From: Bacillus sp. V5-8f | Lineage (GTDB): Bacteria > Bacillota > Bacilli > Bacillales > DSM-1321 | Reading direction: 5' to 3' | NCBI RefSeq assembly: GCF_002863565.1 | Contig: NZ_PGUW01000005.1 | Span: 310,001-374,000, forward strand | Length of the DNA: 64,000 nt | Shown here: positions 7,901-16,905 of the stretch, one piece after another | How the letters are laid out: every line of letters begins with the position of its first letter | Numbering within the stretch: the stretch's first letter is position 1 | Position numbers and translations under genes: made by a program | The notes under the pieces: model-generated | Database searches by the model: none | What the model was told of the DNA's origin: nothing | Seen by the model: the letters and a program-made list of their open reading frames with translations, nothing else

Positions 7901-7990
7901 AAAAAAAACCGGCCCATAAAACCGGACCGGTACAAAAAGGGGGAAATGAGAATGTCAGCTGCTTAAATTTAGCTAAACAACTGTGCTTAT
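7901..7990 (-). ncRNA. Candidate small RNA (stem-loop, C-rich linker, terminator)
   Basis: Between ptsI and the SDR, the minus strand holds a compact structured unit. A 10-bp stem (arms 7974-7983 and 7956-7965) closes only on the minus strand because three pairs are G-U. An unpaired linker with CCCCC (7939-7943) follows. Then comes a strong terminator hairpin (ACCGGTCC with GGGCCGGT) ending in eight T. A TATAGT at 7995-8000 could be the -10, but no good -35 is visible. ptsI has its own terminator upstream at 8053-8089 and the SDR its own -10 downstream, so this looks like an independent RNA of about 90 nt. An attenuator-like leader of the SDR is the alternative. Confidence 0.5.
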
Positions 7991-8052
7991 ACTTACTATA
8001 CCCGCCTTTGAAGAACGCAAACCTAAGTTGAAAAAATTTTTTTACTTATTTT

Positions 8053-8089
8053 AAAAAAAGCTGAGCGCGAAAGTTGCACCCAGCCTTTT
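8053..8089 (-). terminator. Terminator of ptsHI
   Basis: On the minus strand AAAAGGCTG pairs with CAGCTTTT across a long loop, with T continuing. It lies five bases after the ptsI stop region. Confidence 0.7.
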
Positions 8090-8093
8090 CTCT

Positions 8094-9810
8094 TTACTTA
8101 ACTGCTTTACCTACAGCTTCCATGACAGCTTCATTTGTATCCAGTTGAAGAACAGATTCAGCGAGCTTTTCCATGTCTGCTTTTGTTAATTTTCTAATTA
8201 GTGAGCGTGCTTTCAAAATTGAAGTTGCACTCATGGAGAATTCATCTAATCCAAGCCCTAAAAGGATCGGGATTGCTATTTCATCTCCGGCCATTTCACC
8301 GCACATACCTGCCCATTTTCCTTCTTTAATGGGCGGCATCGATCACCATTTTAACAAGACGAAGGATTGCAGGGTTATACGGCTGATACAGGTATGAGAT
8401 TCGCTCATTCATCCGGTCGGCTGCCATCGTATATTGAATCAGGTCATTGGTGCCGATACTGAAGAAATCTACTTCTTTGGCAAAAGTATCTGCCATAACA
8501 GCAGTAGAAGGAATCTCGACCATGATACCTGTTTCAATCTTGTCGGCTACCTTGGTGCCTTCGCCAATAAGCTTCTGCTTTTCTTCTTCAAGAATCGCTT
8601 TAGCCTCTCGGAATTCTCCCAGCGTCGCAATCATCGGGAACATAATTTTCAAATTTCCATACACACTTGCCCGAAGCAAAGCACGGAGCTGGGTACGGAA
8701 AATATCCTGTTGGTCCAGGCAAAGGCGAATGGCACGATAGCCAAGGAAAGGATTCATTTCCTTTGGAAGGTTTAAGTAAGGAAGCTCCTTGTCACCGCCT
8801 ATATCCAGTGTACGGACTACAACCGGCTTGCTTCCCATTCCTTCTAGGACCGCTTTATAGGCTTCAAACTGTTCATCTTCTGATGGCATTTGGTCACGGC
8901 CCATATAAAGGAACTCTGTACGATATAAGCCTACGCCTTCGCCTCCATTATTGATTACACCTTCTAAGTCTTTTGGTGTACCAATGTTTGCAGCAAGCTC
9001 TACATGATGCCCATCAGCAGATACTGTTTTTTCGTTAACTAGCTTGGCCCATTCAGCTTTTTGCTGTTCATAAGCAGCAGCTTCTTTTTTATATTTTTCG
9101 ACAAGCTCAGGTGTCGGGTTGATATGTACCTCACCCTTAATCCCGTCAACAATAACCAAATCTCCATTTTTAATGGCCTCAGTAGCTTCTTTTGTTCCAA
9201 CCACTGCAGGAATTTCCATGGATCTTGCCATAATCGCAGAATGGGAAGTTCGTCCTCCAATATCCGTTGTAAATCCTTGGACATATTGGCGGTTTAACTG
9301 GGCAGTATCCGAAGGAGTTAAATCTTCGGCAATGATGACTACTTCTTCCTGGATCATGCTTGGATTCGGAATTTGTACACCCAACAGATGGGATAGGATG
9401 CGTTTAGTCACGTCGCGGATGTCGGCCGCGCGCTCTCTCATATACTCATTATCCATTTGCTCAAACATGGAAACGAACATATCCGCTGTATCCTTCAACG
9501 CGAATTCCGCGTTTATGCCTTCTGACTGAATTTTGTCTTCAATCGGTCCTAGCAATTCAGGATCGCTAACCACTAGCAAGTGGGCATCAAAGATTGCAGC
9601 TTTATCTGCTCCAAGATCTTTTTCTGCTTTATCACGGATCGTTTTCAACTCAGATTTAGACTTCTCAACCGCGTTTTTGAATCGGGAAACTTCCGCTTCT
9701 GCAGATTCAACCGTGTGCTTTGATACCGTTAAATCGGGCTCAATTAACCGATATGCTTTTGCTATCGCAATGCCGTTGGAGGCAGCAATGCCATTTAATA
9801 ATGTTGACAT
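8094..9810 (-). pseudogene. ptsI: PTS Enzyme I (ptsI) interrupted by a one-base frameshift
   Basis: Enzyme I transfers phosphate from phosphoenolpyruvate to HPr. The first frame (9810 to 8326, 494 residues) holds the N-terminal domain with phospho-His in [12 protein letters not shown] and most of the PEP-binding barrel ([25 protein letters not shown]). It ends abruptly after VKMVIDAAH. The next frame resumes exactly with [16 protein letters not shown] and runs to 8094, completing the usual length of about 572. One extra T in the coding strand (8328/8329) explains the break. The lost segment carries the catalytic Cys (GMCGE), so the truncated product should be inactive. It could be a real mutation or a sequence error. 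It overlaps the ptsH stop by one base. Confidence 0.93.
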
Positions 9811-10076
9811 TATTCAGCCAATCCCTCTTTTTTCAAAGTTTCTTCAAGCGTGTTCACAGCGTCCTGCTCATCAGACCCTTCAGCAGAGATCTTGATTTCC
9901 GCATTTTTGCCAATACCAAGTGACATAACACCCATAATGGATTTCAAGTTTACTTTCTTGCCATTATATTCAAGGTTGATCTCAGAATCGAACTTTCCTG
10001 CAGCCTGTACTAGCAAAGTTGCCGGACGTGCGTGGATCCCTGTTTCTGCAATAACTTTAAAAGTTTTTTCTACCAT
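9810..10076 (-). CDS. ptsH: Phosphocarrier protein HPr
   Basis: 88 residues, standard HPr size. It carries phosphate from Enzyme I to the sugar-specific EIIA domains. His15 lies in GIHARPAT. The regulatory Ser46, the target of HPr kinase in Firmicutes, lies in [10 protein letters not shown], so it can also act as the CcpA co-repressor. The frame is open to 10097, but ATG 10076 is preceded by AGGAGA at eight bases and begins the conserved MVEKTFKV. It overlaps ptsI by one base (TAATG). ptsG is not adjacent. Confidence 0.97.
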   Translation of the reverse strand: MVEKTFKVIAETGIHARPATLLVQAAGKFDSEINLEYNGKKVNLKSIMGVMSLGIGKNAEIKISAEGSDEQDAVNTLEETLKKEGLAE

Positions 10077-10296
10077 TGTAATCATTCTCCTTACCATGAA
10101 TTTAAATTGATGAAGCTTGTCATACCTTTAACTCTTACCCTTAATGTAATATTTATAGAATTTTAATATATAATCATGTTTCCCATCTCGGGAAAATTCT
10201 ATTTTAATAAAGCTTGTTCTTTTATTAAAGGTGAAGAAAAGGACGTGTCCTCGGACAGCTTTTTTTCTGCCAGCAAGCAAAACTAACCACTGGAAA

Positions 10297-10310
10297 TGTA
10301 AGCATTTACA
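10297..10310. promoter_or_regulatory. cre-like palindrome upstream of ptsH
   Basis: TGTAAGCATTTACA matches the CcpA cre consensus TGWAANCGNTNWCA at all defined positions except one (A for the central G). It is a nearly perfect palindrome. It lies about 220 bases before ptsH on the upstream side. Confidence 0.35.
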
Positions 10311-10764
10311 GGGTTTCCCATCTTCCAAAATGCCATTTTCCATATCCCAGAATAGCATTGTTTCCCTTTCCAGACAATGCGAATCATCTAAATTTACTAT
10401 ATCAATTTACATAATTATCGGGCGCAAATCAAATAAAAAAATCCTTGTATTATGATTATTTCCATCACATGTTCGCACTATTTACACAAATTAGGATAAT
10501 TTTGCAAATACCAAAGCGGGAAAGTAAGCACTTTCTTGCTCTTTGTAGCAATTATTCTTCTTTTTCAACCCTATTGTCATGCGGCACACGCAATAATGAT
10601 TTATGAGGAATTAACTTTAATTTCATGAAGCCATTCCCAGTTCGATTTTCAGGCTGCAATTCGCTGCATGAAGCTGGAATCGCTAAGTAATCGCGCATCA
10701 GCTTGCGCGAGAACGCAACGACCCTTCTAAATTGTCTTCTTGCGGGCATCCTCTTTTTATTCTT
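10311..10764. other. Intergenic region without a convincing gene
   Basis: The stretch between the cre-like site and the SDR stop holds only short open frames without ribosome sites or recognisable content. One on the minus strand (10552-10749) is discounted. No tRNA-like or riboswitch-like structure was recognised. Confidence 0.5.
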
Positions 10765-11511
10765 TTACGTATAAATCATCTTCTTCGTCATCCCGCCATC
10801 TATCGTAATATTTTCACCATTAACAAAATCGTTTTCTTCAGCACATAAGTATAGGCAGGCTTTAGCAATGTCTGATGGCTTGCCGACACGCTTAGACCAG
10901 TGCTGATTATGGTCCTCTTCTGTCAACTGCGAATAATCTCCAATTTCAATCCAGCCCGGGCTTATGCAATTCACCCGTATTCTCCGTTCAGCAAGCGAAG
11001 CCGCCAATGCATGAGTGATGGCATAAATCCCGCCTTTGGAAGCCGCATACGCTTCTGAGCCCTCTTCAGACATAAATGCCCTTGTTGACGAAATATTTAC
11101 AATGCTTGAACCAGGCTTCATCACCTTTGCTGCTTCCCTAGAAGCAATAAAAACGCTTCGAAGGTTGGTTGCAAGAATATCATCCCACTCATCAACCTCC
11201 AGTTCAAGCAAAGGCTTAAATTTAGAAACCCCAGTATTATTGATTAGGATATCAAGATTGCCAAAGTGGCGTAATGCCTGATCCACCGCATTTTTTATAT
11301 CGGCTTCACTCCGTACGTCCGTCTCCACAAAAAGGGAGTTGCTTCCGGCTTCCTTTATTGCCGCAGCAGTATGGCTTCCCTTTTGCACATCCTTTTCAGC
11401 AACGATAACATTTGCCCCTTTCCTGCCAAACTCAAGGGCAACCTCCTTACCGATCCCGCTGCCTGCACCTGTTACGATTACTGTTTTTTTTGAAAAAGAC
11501 AATAATTTCAT
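10765..11511 (-). CDS. SDR family oxidoreductase
   Basis: 248-residue classical short-chain dehydrogenase. TGAGSGIG near residue 15 binds the NAD(P) cofactor, NNTG near residue 89 is the structural motif, and the catalytic set is Ser in VNISS, Tyr and Lys in YAASK (near residue 155). The C-terminus reads ITIDGGM. An acidic residue follows the second strand (VAEKD), which often indicates NAD(H) preference. The substrate is unknown. It stands alone between the ptsH upstream region and a small hypothetical gene. Confidence 0.88.
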   Translation of the reverse strand: MKLLSFSKKTVIVTGAGSGIGKEVALEFGRKGANVIVAEKDVQKGSHTAAAIKEAGSNSLFVETDVRSEADIKNAVDQALRHFGNLDILINNTGVSKFKPLLELEVDEWDDILATNLRSVFIASREAAKVMKPGSSIVNISSTRAFMSEEGSEAYAASKGGIYAITHALAASLAERRIRVNCISPGWIEIGDYSQLTEEDHNQHWSKRVGKPSDIAKACLYLCAEENDFVNGENITIDGGMTKKMIYT

Positions 11512-11562
11512 CTCCTTATAATTAGCTTGTGAAACATACTGAACTTACTATTTTACCAATCG

Positions 11563-11757
11563 TTAACTCCTGGGTTCGTCCATGTATCGGTAAATGACAT
11601 CTCCTCCGTGCTGTGCGATTCCTTTGAAATGCTTGAAATCTGCTCTTTTTACCAGAAATTGACGAAACGCAAGAAACTCTTCTTTCGTTATTCTATATTC
11701 CCCCATTTCTCTGTTAGCAAGCTTTTCAAGAATTTCTTTTGCGTCTTGCTCCTGCAT
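11563..11757 (-). CDS. Small conserved hypothetical protein, 64 residues
   Basis: Acidic N-terminal helix (EQDAKEILEKLANREM), then a mixed region ending HFKGIAQHGGDVIYRYMD. AGGGAT precedes the ATG at 11757. I do not recognise the family. The length, ribosome site and protein-like composition support a real gene. The 45 bases after its stop lead to the convergently placed SDR upstream region. No membrane segment or signal is present. Confidence 0.6.
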   Translation of the reverse strand: MQEQDAKEILEKLANREMGEYRITKEEFLAFRQFLVKRADFKHFKGIAQHGGDVIYRYMDEPRS

Positions 11758-11965
11758 AAAATCCCTCCATATATATCAGAAACTATCTTGCGACTACCAT
11801 AATGGTTTTTAGTGTCCCATGAAGCAAGCAAAACATCAAATGAAAACCCTGTTTGCAATCTTGGTAAATTCGAGGAAAAAAATGTATTTTCCTTAATAAA
11901 ATCTTTACGAACGGAACAAAATAGTGCAAACTGTATAGTAAAATAATTCAAAATTAATAGTTAAC

Positions 11966-12026
11966 CAGTTTATACATATTTTTTTTGATAACGCTATCAC
12001 ATAGTTTGCCAGACTCGTATAAACTG
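11966..12026. promoter_or_regulatory. Inverted repeat framing a cre-like site upstream of ykvS
   Basis: CAGTTTATAC (11966-11975) and its exact complement GTATAAACTG (12017-12026) flank TGATAACGCTATCA (11986-11999). The latter is palindromic and matches the CcpA cre consensus with one mismatch. The whole array ends about 100 bases before the ykvS start. The rest of the 11758-12123 gap shows nothing else. Confidence 0.4.
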
Positions 12027-12123
12027 ATTTGGGACCGCTGTTTACCTGCTTACTGTATAGATTAAAGCCGCTAGGAGACGCGGTTTCCCACTTGATTGAA
12101 TGGAAACGTAAAGGATGGGTGCC

Positions 12124-12300
12124 ATGAGAAAAGCTGAGGTAGGAAACATCATTGAGTTTCGGGACGGATTAAGAGGAATAGTAGAAAAAGTAAATGAAAA
12201 CTCCGTAATCGTCGATATGACGTATATGGAAAATTACCGTGAACTCGAGCTCGAGCAAAAAACCGTCGTTAATCATAAAAATTATAAAATTATTGATTAA
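12124..12300 (+). CDS. ykvS: YkvS family (DUF2187) protein
   Basis: 58-residue protein of the DUF2187/YkvS family, an SH3-like small beta fold of unknown role. The conserved run is VGNIIEFRDGLRGIVEKVNE followed by SVIVDMTYMEN and VVNHKNY. An in-frame ATG at 12115 abuts AAAGG too closely, so ATG 12124 (nine bases after AAAGG) is the better start. ykvS lies in the same pts-ykvI neighbourhood in B. subtilis. Confidence 0.85.
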   Translation: MRKAEVGNIIEFRDGLRGIVEKVNENSVIVDMTYMENYRELELEQKTVVNHKNYKIID

Positions 12301-12437
12301 GTACAAGCTCAGTAAAAAACTTTGGTTATATTGTAACTTTGCCCGCCATAGACTCGTCAATTATAATAGCAGCATACATCACGAAAGCCGTTCCAAAGAG
12401 ATTCAAAAATAAACATACTCAACTAGGGGGCAAAAAC

Positions 12438-13115
12438 ATGGGTAAATGGAAAGGTATCGCACTAGGTGTCACACTCACCGGGTTACTTCTAAGCGGATGC
12501 GGGACATCGGTAGATCAGCAGGCGACAGAAGATAGTACCGAAGAAAAAGCCGAAAAAAAGGTAGAAGAGACCGTTACTAATGAAAACGGCTCTAGCCAGG
12601 AAACCGGGCAGGATGGGGCTCAACAAAATGAAGAAGGACAATCTGACACTGTCCGGATCATGGAAAAAAATCTCCAGTATGAATTAGGCGGGGAAGTTAA
12701 AGAAGAAACAGCTTTCTTAAAAACCAGCACGAATCAGGGCTATAGCATGTATGTACTTCCGGCTTACGAATTGAATGAAGAAGAACCCGGAAAGGACATG
12801 CTTACATTAAAGGGCCAGGAAGAAGTGTCCATGAGAATAGAATTGCTGCCAGAGGACGTAAACTGGACTGAAATGGAAGAAAATACTATTTCTTTCTTAA
12901 AGGCTGTGTCGGATACCGTTAATCCCGTTACTGAAGATGGGCTGACGATCGAAAACGGCTCCGTGCAGGAAGTTGAAAAGGATAATGAAAGGGTTACGTC
13001 CGTATTGATCAAGGATAAAGAAACTCCAGTAAGACTGACCATATTTACACAAAAAGATGCGGATCACCGAAAAGCATTCTTAGAAATGGGGAAAACCATC
13101 TTAAAAGCAAAGTGA
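12438..13115 (+). CDS. Putative lipoprotein
   Basis: 225 residues with a classic lipoprotein signal: basic start (MGKWKG), hydrophobic core, and the lipobox LLSGC placing the lipidated Cys near residue 19. Residues 20-80 are a low-complexity Glu/Gln/Thr/Asn linker. The folded C-terminal part (from RIMEKNLQYEL to the end) resembles no family I can name. ATG 12438 follows AGGGGG, so the 33 upstream codons of the open frame are discarded. It would be anchored outside the cytoplasmic membrane. It has its own terminator. Confidence 0.8.
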   Translation: MGKWKGIALGVTLTGLLLSGCGTSVDQQATEDSTEEKAEKKVEETVTNENGSSQETGQDGAQQNEEGQSDTVRIMEKNLQYELGGEVKEETAFLKTSTNQGYSMYVLPAYELNEEEPGKDMLTLKGQEEVSMRIELLPEDVNWTEMEENTISFLKAVSDTVNPVTEDGLTIENGSVQEVEKDNERVTSVLIKDKETPVRLTIFTQKDADHRKAFLEMGKTILKAK

Positions 13116-13129
13116 TTTTTGATCAAGTT

Positions 13130-13180
13130 CCCATAAGGAATCCGTGCCTTGACGGTTCTGAATACCTTATGGGGATTTTT
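13130..13180 (+). terminator. Terminator after the lipoprotein gene
   Basis: CCCATAAGG (13130-13138) pairs with CCTTATGGG (13165-13173) across a 26-base loop, followed by a run of T. Confidence 0.7.
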
Positions 13181-14226
13181 TATGTCTGTTTTTTTTCTTT
13201 CTTTATCCAGACCAGGATTAAAAAGAGAATGCAAATATAGCCAAAGGCCGGATATAAAAGGCCAAGCAGCCTGCCATATTCAATGCGGCTGATTATATAA
13301 GTGATCAAGAAAATGGACAGAAGTATAAATAGATCAGGAACCTTCCCTATTGTACTCCCTATTTGCCTTTGCAGACCGAATATATTGCCGATTACTGACG
13401 AAAATATCTCTCCGTAAATGACTAATATAAAGATCCAATATAAATTGGAAGCGCCGCTTTTCATCAACTCAGCTGTAGGTATTTCAAAAATAGAAGCATC
13501 CGGAAGGGAAATCAGGGCAAAATGCCCTGATATCAATATCGCCGCTAAGAAAGCCCCTCCTAGCAATCCGCCTCTTTTTATCGTTTGTTCATTCCCTATC
13601 TCCTTTGCAACCGGCACCAAAACCGCCTGCGCAAGGCCCAGGTTGAAGGCTGTATAAGCAAAAGGGGACAGCAACGATTTCCAGGTCAATCCTTCTGCAG
13701 GCACCTTAAAAAAAGAATCGGCAAGACCGCCCCCTTTGATTGAGAGGAAGCAAAGCATAAAGCTAAACGTTATCATGATGGGAACCACAAAGGAATTGAC
13801 TGCAAATAATCCCTTTACACCAAGAAGAAGAACAATGAATGCAAGAAGTATAGTGGCCGCTACCCCTGTATTCTTCGAGAATCCAAGCTGCTCCTCGAAA
13901 ACTGCACCAGCTCCAGAGATCATGACAGACGTTACCCCGAGCAGCATGAAAAGAAAAATCACATTCACGAATGCTCCTAATTTTGTGCCAAATAAATAGC
14001 GGTTGAAATCTTCGTATGTTGCGGCACCAGCCCCGAGCGAAAGAAGCATCATCTTCGTGCCTAAAAAAATAAAAATATATCCCGCAAGCAAAATCCCTAT
14101 AAAACCGTAAAACCCGTACCGGGTGAAAAATTCAAATATTTCTTTTCCGGTTGCAAAGCCCGCGCCGACAATTGTACCGACATATACGGCTGCAACCTGG
14201 AACGAGCCTGACCATTTTGACTGCAT
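13180..14226 (-). CDS. ykvI: YkvI-like membrane transporter
   Basis: 348-residue integral membrane protein with about ten hydrophobic segments, the same length as B. subtilis YkvI. The N-terminal helix contains GTIVGAGFATGKEIFEFF, the unwound-helix motif typical of the APC/LeuT transporter superfamily. A second Gly-rich break occurs at VMISGAGAVFEEQ. The substrate is not known. The open frame reaches 14268, but ATG 14226 is preceded by GGAGGAGGG at good spacing. It is convergent with the lipoprotein gene. Confidence 0.85.
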   Translation of the reverse strand: MQSKWSGSFQVAAVYVGTIVGAGFATGKEIFEFFTRYGFYGFIGILLAGYIFIFLGTKMMLLSLGAGAATYEDFNRYLFGTKLGAFVNVIFLFMLLGVTSVMISGAGAVFEEQLGFSKNTGVAATILLAFIVLLLGVKGLFAVNSFVVPIMITFSFMLCFLSIKGGGLADSFFKVPAEGLTWKSLLSPFAYTAFNLGLAQAVLVPVAKEIGNEQTIKRGGLLGGAFLAAILISGHFALISLPDASIFEIPTAELMKSGASNLYWIFILVIYGEIFSSVIGNIFGLQRQIGSTIGKVPDLFILLSIFLITYIISRIEYGRLLGLLYPAFGYICILFLILVWIKKEKKQT

Positions 14227-14287
14227 GCCTCTCCCTCCTCCATTCATATATATGTGAAAGGGATGCATTTAAGACAAGCCGTTATCT

Positions 14288-14326
14288 AAAAAAGCTAACC
14301 AGACTCTTTAATCTGGTTAGCTTTTT
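14288..14326. terminator. Bidirectional terminator
   Basis: Perfect stem AAAAAGCTAACCAGA / TCTGGTTAGCTTTTT with a short loop. It has A and T runs on both sides and lies between the M3 peptidase stop and the ykvI start. Confidence 0.85.
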
Positions 14327-14341
14327 CCATGTATGCTAGAA

Positions 14342-16039
14342 CTACAATGATTGATCATTTACTGAAGTGAGCCACTCATCTATGAAACCGGCCACGGAGC
14401 TTACGCTACCTTCTTTAAAGGGTGACTCAAGATTAACAGTATCAACCAGCTCGAGGAATGACTTGCTTCCACCTAGTTGGCATAGCTTCAAATAATCCCG
14501 CCACGCTGATTCACGATCCTCGCTGGAACGTTTCCAAAATTGAAAAGCACATATCTCTGCCAGGGTGTAATCAATGTAGTAAAACGGGCTACTATAAATA
14601 TGGCTTTGGCGATGCCAAAAGCCGCCGTTCTCCAAATAGTCATTTCCATCGTAGTCACGGTGCGGCAAGAATTTTTTCTCGATATCACGCCAGGCTCGTT
14701 TCCTTTCTTGCGGGCTAGCCTCTGGATTTTCATATACAAAATGCTGGAATTCATCGACAGCGACGCCATAAGGCAGGAATAATAATCCACTACTTAAATG
14801 GGAGAATTTATATTTATCCGTATCCTCCTTGAAGAATAAGTCCATCCACGGCCAGGTAAAAAACTCCATGCTCATGGAATGGATTTCGCACGCTTCATAA
14901 GTCGGCCAGTAATATTCCGGTATTTCAAAGTCCCTGCTGCTGTACACCTGGAAAGCGTGCCCTGCTTCATGCGTCAACACATCGATGTCCCCTGAAGTGC
15001 CGTTGAAATTTGAAAAAATGAACGGCGCTTTGTAGTCTTCAATATATGTACAATAACCCCCGCCTGCTTTTCCTTTTTTCGAGACAAGGTCCAAAAGCTC
15101 ATTTTCAGTCATGAATTCGAAAAACTTGTCTGTCTCCGGAGATAACTCCCTGTACATCCTTTTTCCGTTTCCAACAATCCACTCGGGATCTCCCTTCGGC
15201 ACTGCATTTCCAGTTTTAAACTGAAAACCTTCATCATAGTATTTTAATTCTTCAAGCCCAATTCTTTCGCGCTGGCGCTTCCTTAGCTTTGTCGCAAGAG
15301 GGACGATATGCTCATGAATCTGTTTCCTGAAAGCTGCAGCCATTTCTGCGTTGTAATCCGTCCTTGCCATTCGGTAATATCCTAATTCAACGAAATTGGC
15401 GTATCCCAGCATTGTTGCGATTTCGTGGCGCACTCTTACAAGCTGGTCAAAAATCCCATCCAGTTTAGATTGGTTTTCGGCAAGAAAACTGTTCTTTGCT
15501 TCATTCGCTTTTTTTCTCATATCCCGGTCCGGCGATTCTGCGAAAGGCTGAAGCTGTGGCAGTGTACGCTCCTCCCCTTCAAACATGATTTTCGCTGAAG
15601 CAATTAGCTGGGTATACTCGCTCGATAGTTTATTCTCTTTTTGAAGAAGCGGGATAATTTCCGGGGAAAAGGTTTTTAGCTGGGCTTCCGCAAGAGCAAA
15701 CAGTTGCTTTCCCCATTTTTCCTCCAGTTCTGGACGAAACCTTGTTTTCACAAGTTCCTTATAATATTGAGATACAAGATCTTCAACCTCCGGGGAAATT
15801 TCATCGATATAATCATTTTCCGCTTTATAAAATTCATCGTGCGTGTCGATGGAATGCCGAATATAGCAGATGTTAAACATTGTGCTCAGATGATTTCGGA
15901 TGCCATTAATTTCATTCATTGCGTCGATTTGTTTTTCTAAACGATCCGCTTCCATAAAACGCACCAGCGCATCGTTAAATTTAGCTTTAGCTTCGTTTAT
16001 ATCCGGTCGCTTGTATTCATATTGTCCAAATTTCACCAA
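14342..16039 (-). CDS. M3 family oligoendopeptidase
   Basis: 565-residue cytoplasmic zinc metallopeptidase that cleaves oligopeptides. The catalytic HEAGH lies near residue 350 in DVLTHEAGHAFQVY, with the third zinc ligand Glu in the following helix (YEACEIHSMSMEF). The N-terminal half is the helical cap of the M3 fold. The size and sequence correspond to the subgroup distinguished from PepF (TIGR02289-type). It is monocistronic, with a terminator on its 3' side and a MarR-family gene upstream. Confidence 0.92.
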   Translation of the reverse strand: MVKFGQYEYKRPDINEAKAKFNDALVRFMEADRLEKQIDAMNEINGIRNHLSTMFNICYIRHSIDTHDEFYKAENDYIDEISPEVEDLVSQYYKELVKTRFRPELEEKWGKQLFALAEAQLKTFSPEIIPLLQKENKLSSEYTQLIASAKIMFEGEERTLPQLQPFAESPDRDMRKKANEAKNSFLAENQSKLDGIFDQLVRVRHEIATMLGYANFVELGYYRMARTDYNAEMAAAFRKQIHEHIVPLATKLRKRQRERIGLEELKYYDEGFQFKTGNAVPKGDPEWIVGNGKRMYRELSPETDKFFEFMTENELLDLVSKKGKAGGGYCTYIEDYKAPFIFSNFNGTSGDIDVLTHEAGHAFQVYSSRDFEIPEYYWPTYEACEIHSMSMEFFTWPWMDLFFKEDTDKYKFSHLSSGLLFLPYGVAVDEFQHFVYENPEASPQERKRAWRDIEKKFLPHRDYDGNDYLENGGFWHRQSHIYSSPFYYIDYTLAEICAFQFWKRSSEDRESAWRDYLKLCQLGGSKSFLELVDTVNLESPFKEGSVSSVAGFIDEWLTSVNDQSL

Positions 16040-16211
16040 ACCACTTCCTTTACTAGTTTTCTATGCTTGATTATCGTATGCTTTTAGTGATAGTATCATG
16101 TTTTTCGACTGCATGAAAGAAAGAACTGCATGAAAAAACGAAAGCCGGTTCATCAACCTGAAGATGGATTATTTCAACTGATTTTAACTCCAGAAAAATA
16201 AAAAGCTCACA

Positions 16212-16241
16212 AAAACACCCCCATTTCTGGGGGATTGTTTT
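16212..16241 (-). terminator. Terminator of the MarR-family gene
   Basis: On the minus strand AAAACaatCCCCC pairs with GGGGGtGTTTT and is followed by T, 23 bases after the stop. Confidence 0.75.
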
Positions 16242-16263
16242 GTTTGATTTTATGATTTTCTAA

Positions 16264-16704
16264 TTAATTTTCAGCCGCATTAAACCCAATTTTTTTCATA
16301 AGTTCAATGGCCGTTGCCTTCTCATCCTCAGATAAGATGCTCATAATTTCGTCGATCCTTTTTTCATGCTCGGGAAAGATCGATTCTATGAACGATTTGC
16401 CCTTGTCTGTAATTTGGGCAAACGTCACCCGGCGATCACTTTTGCACGCAACACGCCTGATATATTCCTTTTGTTCAAGCTTATCAACAACGTAGGTAAT
16501 GCTGCCGCTCGCAAGCAAAATCTTCCCTCCGATTTGCTGAAGCGGCTGGTCTCCTTTGTGATACAGCAATTCCAGCACTGCAAATTCCGTTGGATTCAAC
16601 CCTTGGTCTGCGATATATTTATTGACCACATCATTTATGGAACGATGTGCCCTTGATAGTACAATGAACAATTTAAGTGATTGTTTAATACTGCTTTCGT
16701 CCAA
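16264..16704 (-). CDS. mhqR: MarR-family regulator, MhqR-like
   Basis: 146-residue winged-helix repressor. The DNA-binding core covers residues 35-100: LNPTEFAVLELLYHKGDQPLQQIG, the recognition helix LASGSITYVVDKLEQK and the wing KSDRRVTFAQIT. It closely resembles MhqR (YkvE) of B. subtilis, the quinone- and hydroquinone-responsive repressor, whose gene lies in the same region of that genome. The upstream region holds ATCTCGAATTC, like half of the published MhqR operator. The divergent MFS exporter is a plausible target. One Cys (VACKSD) is present. Ligand identity is inferred from homology only. Confidence 0.75.
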   Translation of the reverse strand: MDESSIKQSLKLFIVLSRAHRSINDVVNKYIADQGLNPTEFAVLELLYHKGDQPLQQIGGKILLASGSITYVVDKLEQKEYIRRVACKSDRRVTFAQITDKGKSFIESIFPEHEKRIDEIMSILSEDEKATAIELMKKIGFNAAEN

Positions 16705-16740
16705 TCAGCTCACAACCTTTGGTATTCTAGTTTTCCTAAT

Positions 16741-16757
16741 ATCTCGAATTCAAAGTT
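16741..16757. promoter_or_regulatory. Possible MhqR-type operator
   Basis: ATCTCGAATTC at 16741-16751 equals the left arm and centre of the MhqR box I recall (ATCTCGAATTCGAGAT). The right arm is diverged (AAAGTT). It is placed 37 bases before the regulator's start and 149 before the MFS start. Confidence 0.4.
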
Positions 16758-16905
16758 ATTATAAAGATTTCGGATGGCTTTGTCAATTTCACACAGTAAA
16801 GAGTATCCTTATACAGTTTTATGTATGGATTTGATATACTAGGAGAAACGAATAATGTAAAGTGTTTCCAGCTAAATTCAAAAATGAAAGTTAGGAGTTT
16901 TATGT

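Noticed and set aside
8326..8331. Programmed frameshift in ptsI
   Set aside because: No slippery heptamer or stimulatory structure is seen and Enzyme I is not known to use one; a mutation or sequence error is simpler.
10552..10749. Minus-strand 65-residue frame upstream of ptsH
   Set aside because: No ribosome site, composition unlike neighbours, no similarity recognised.
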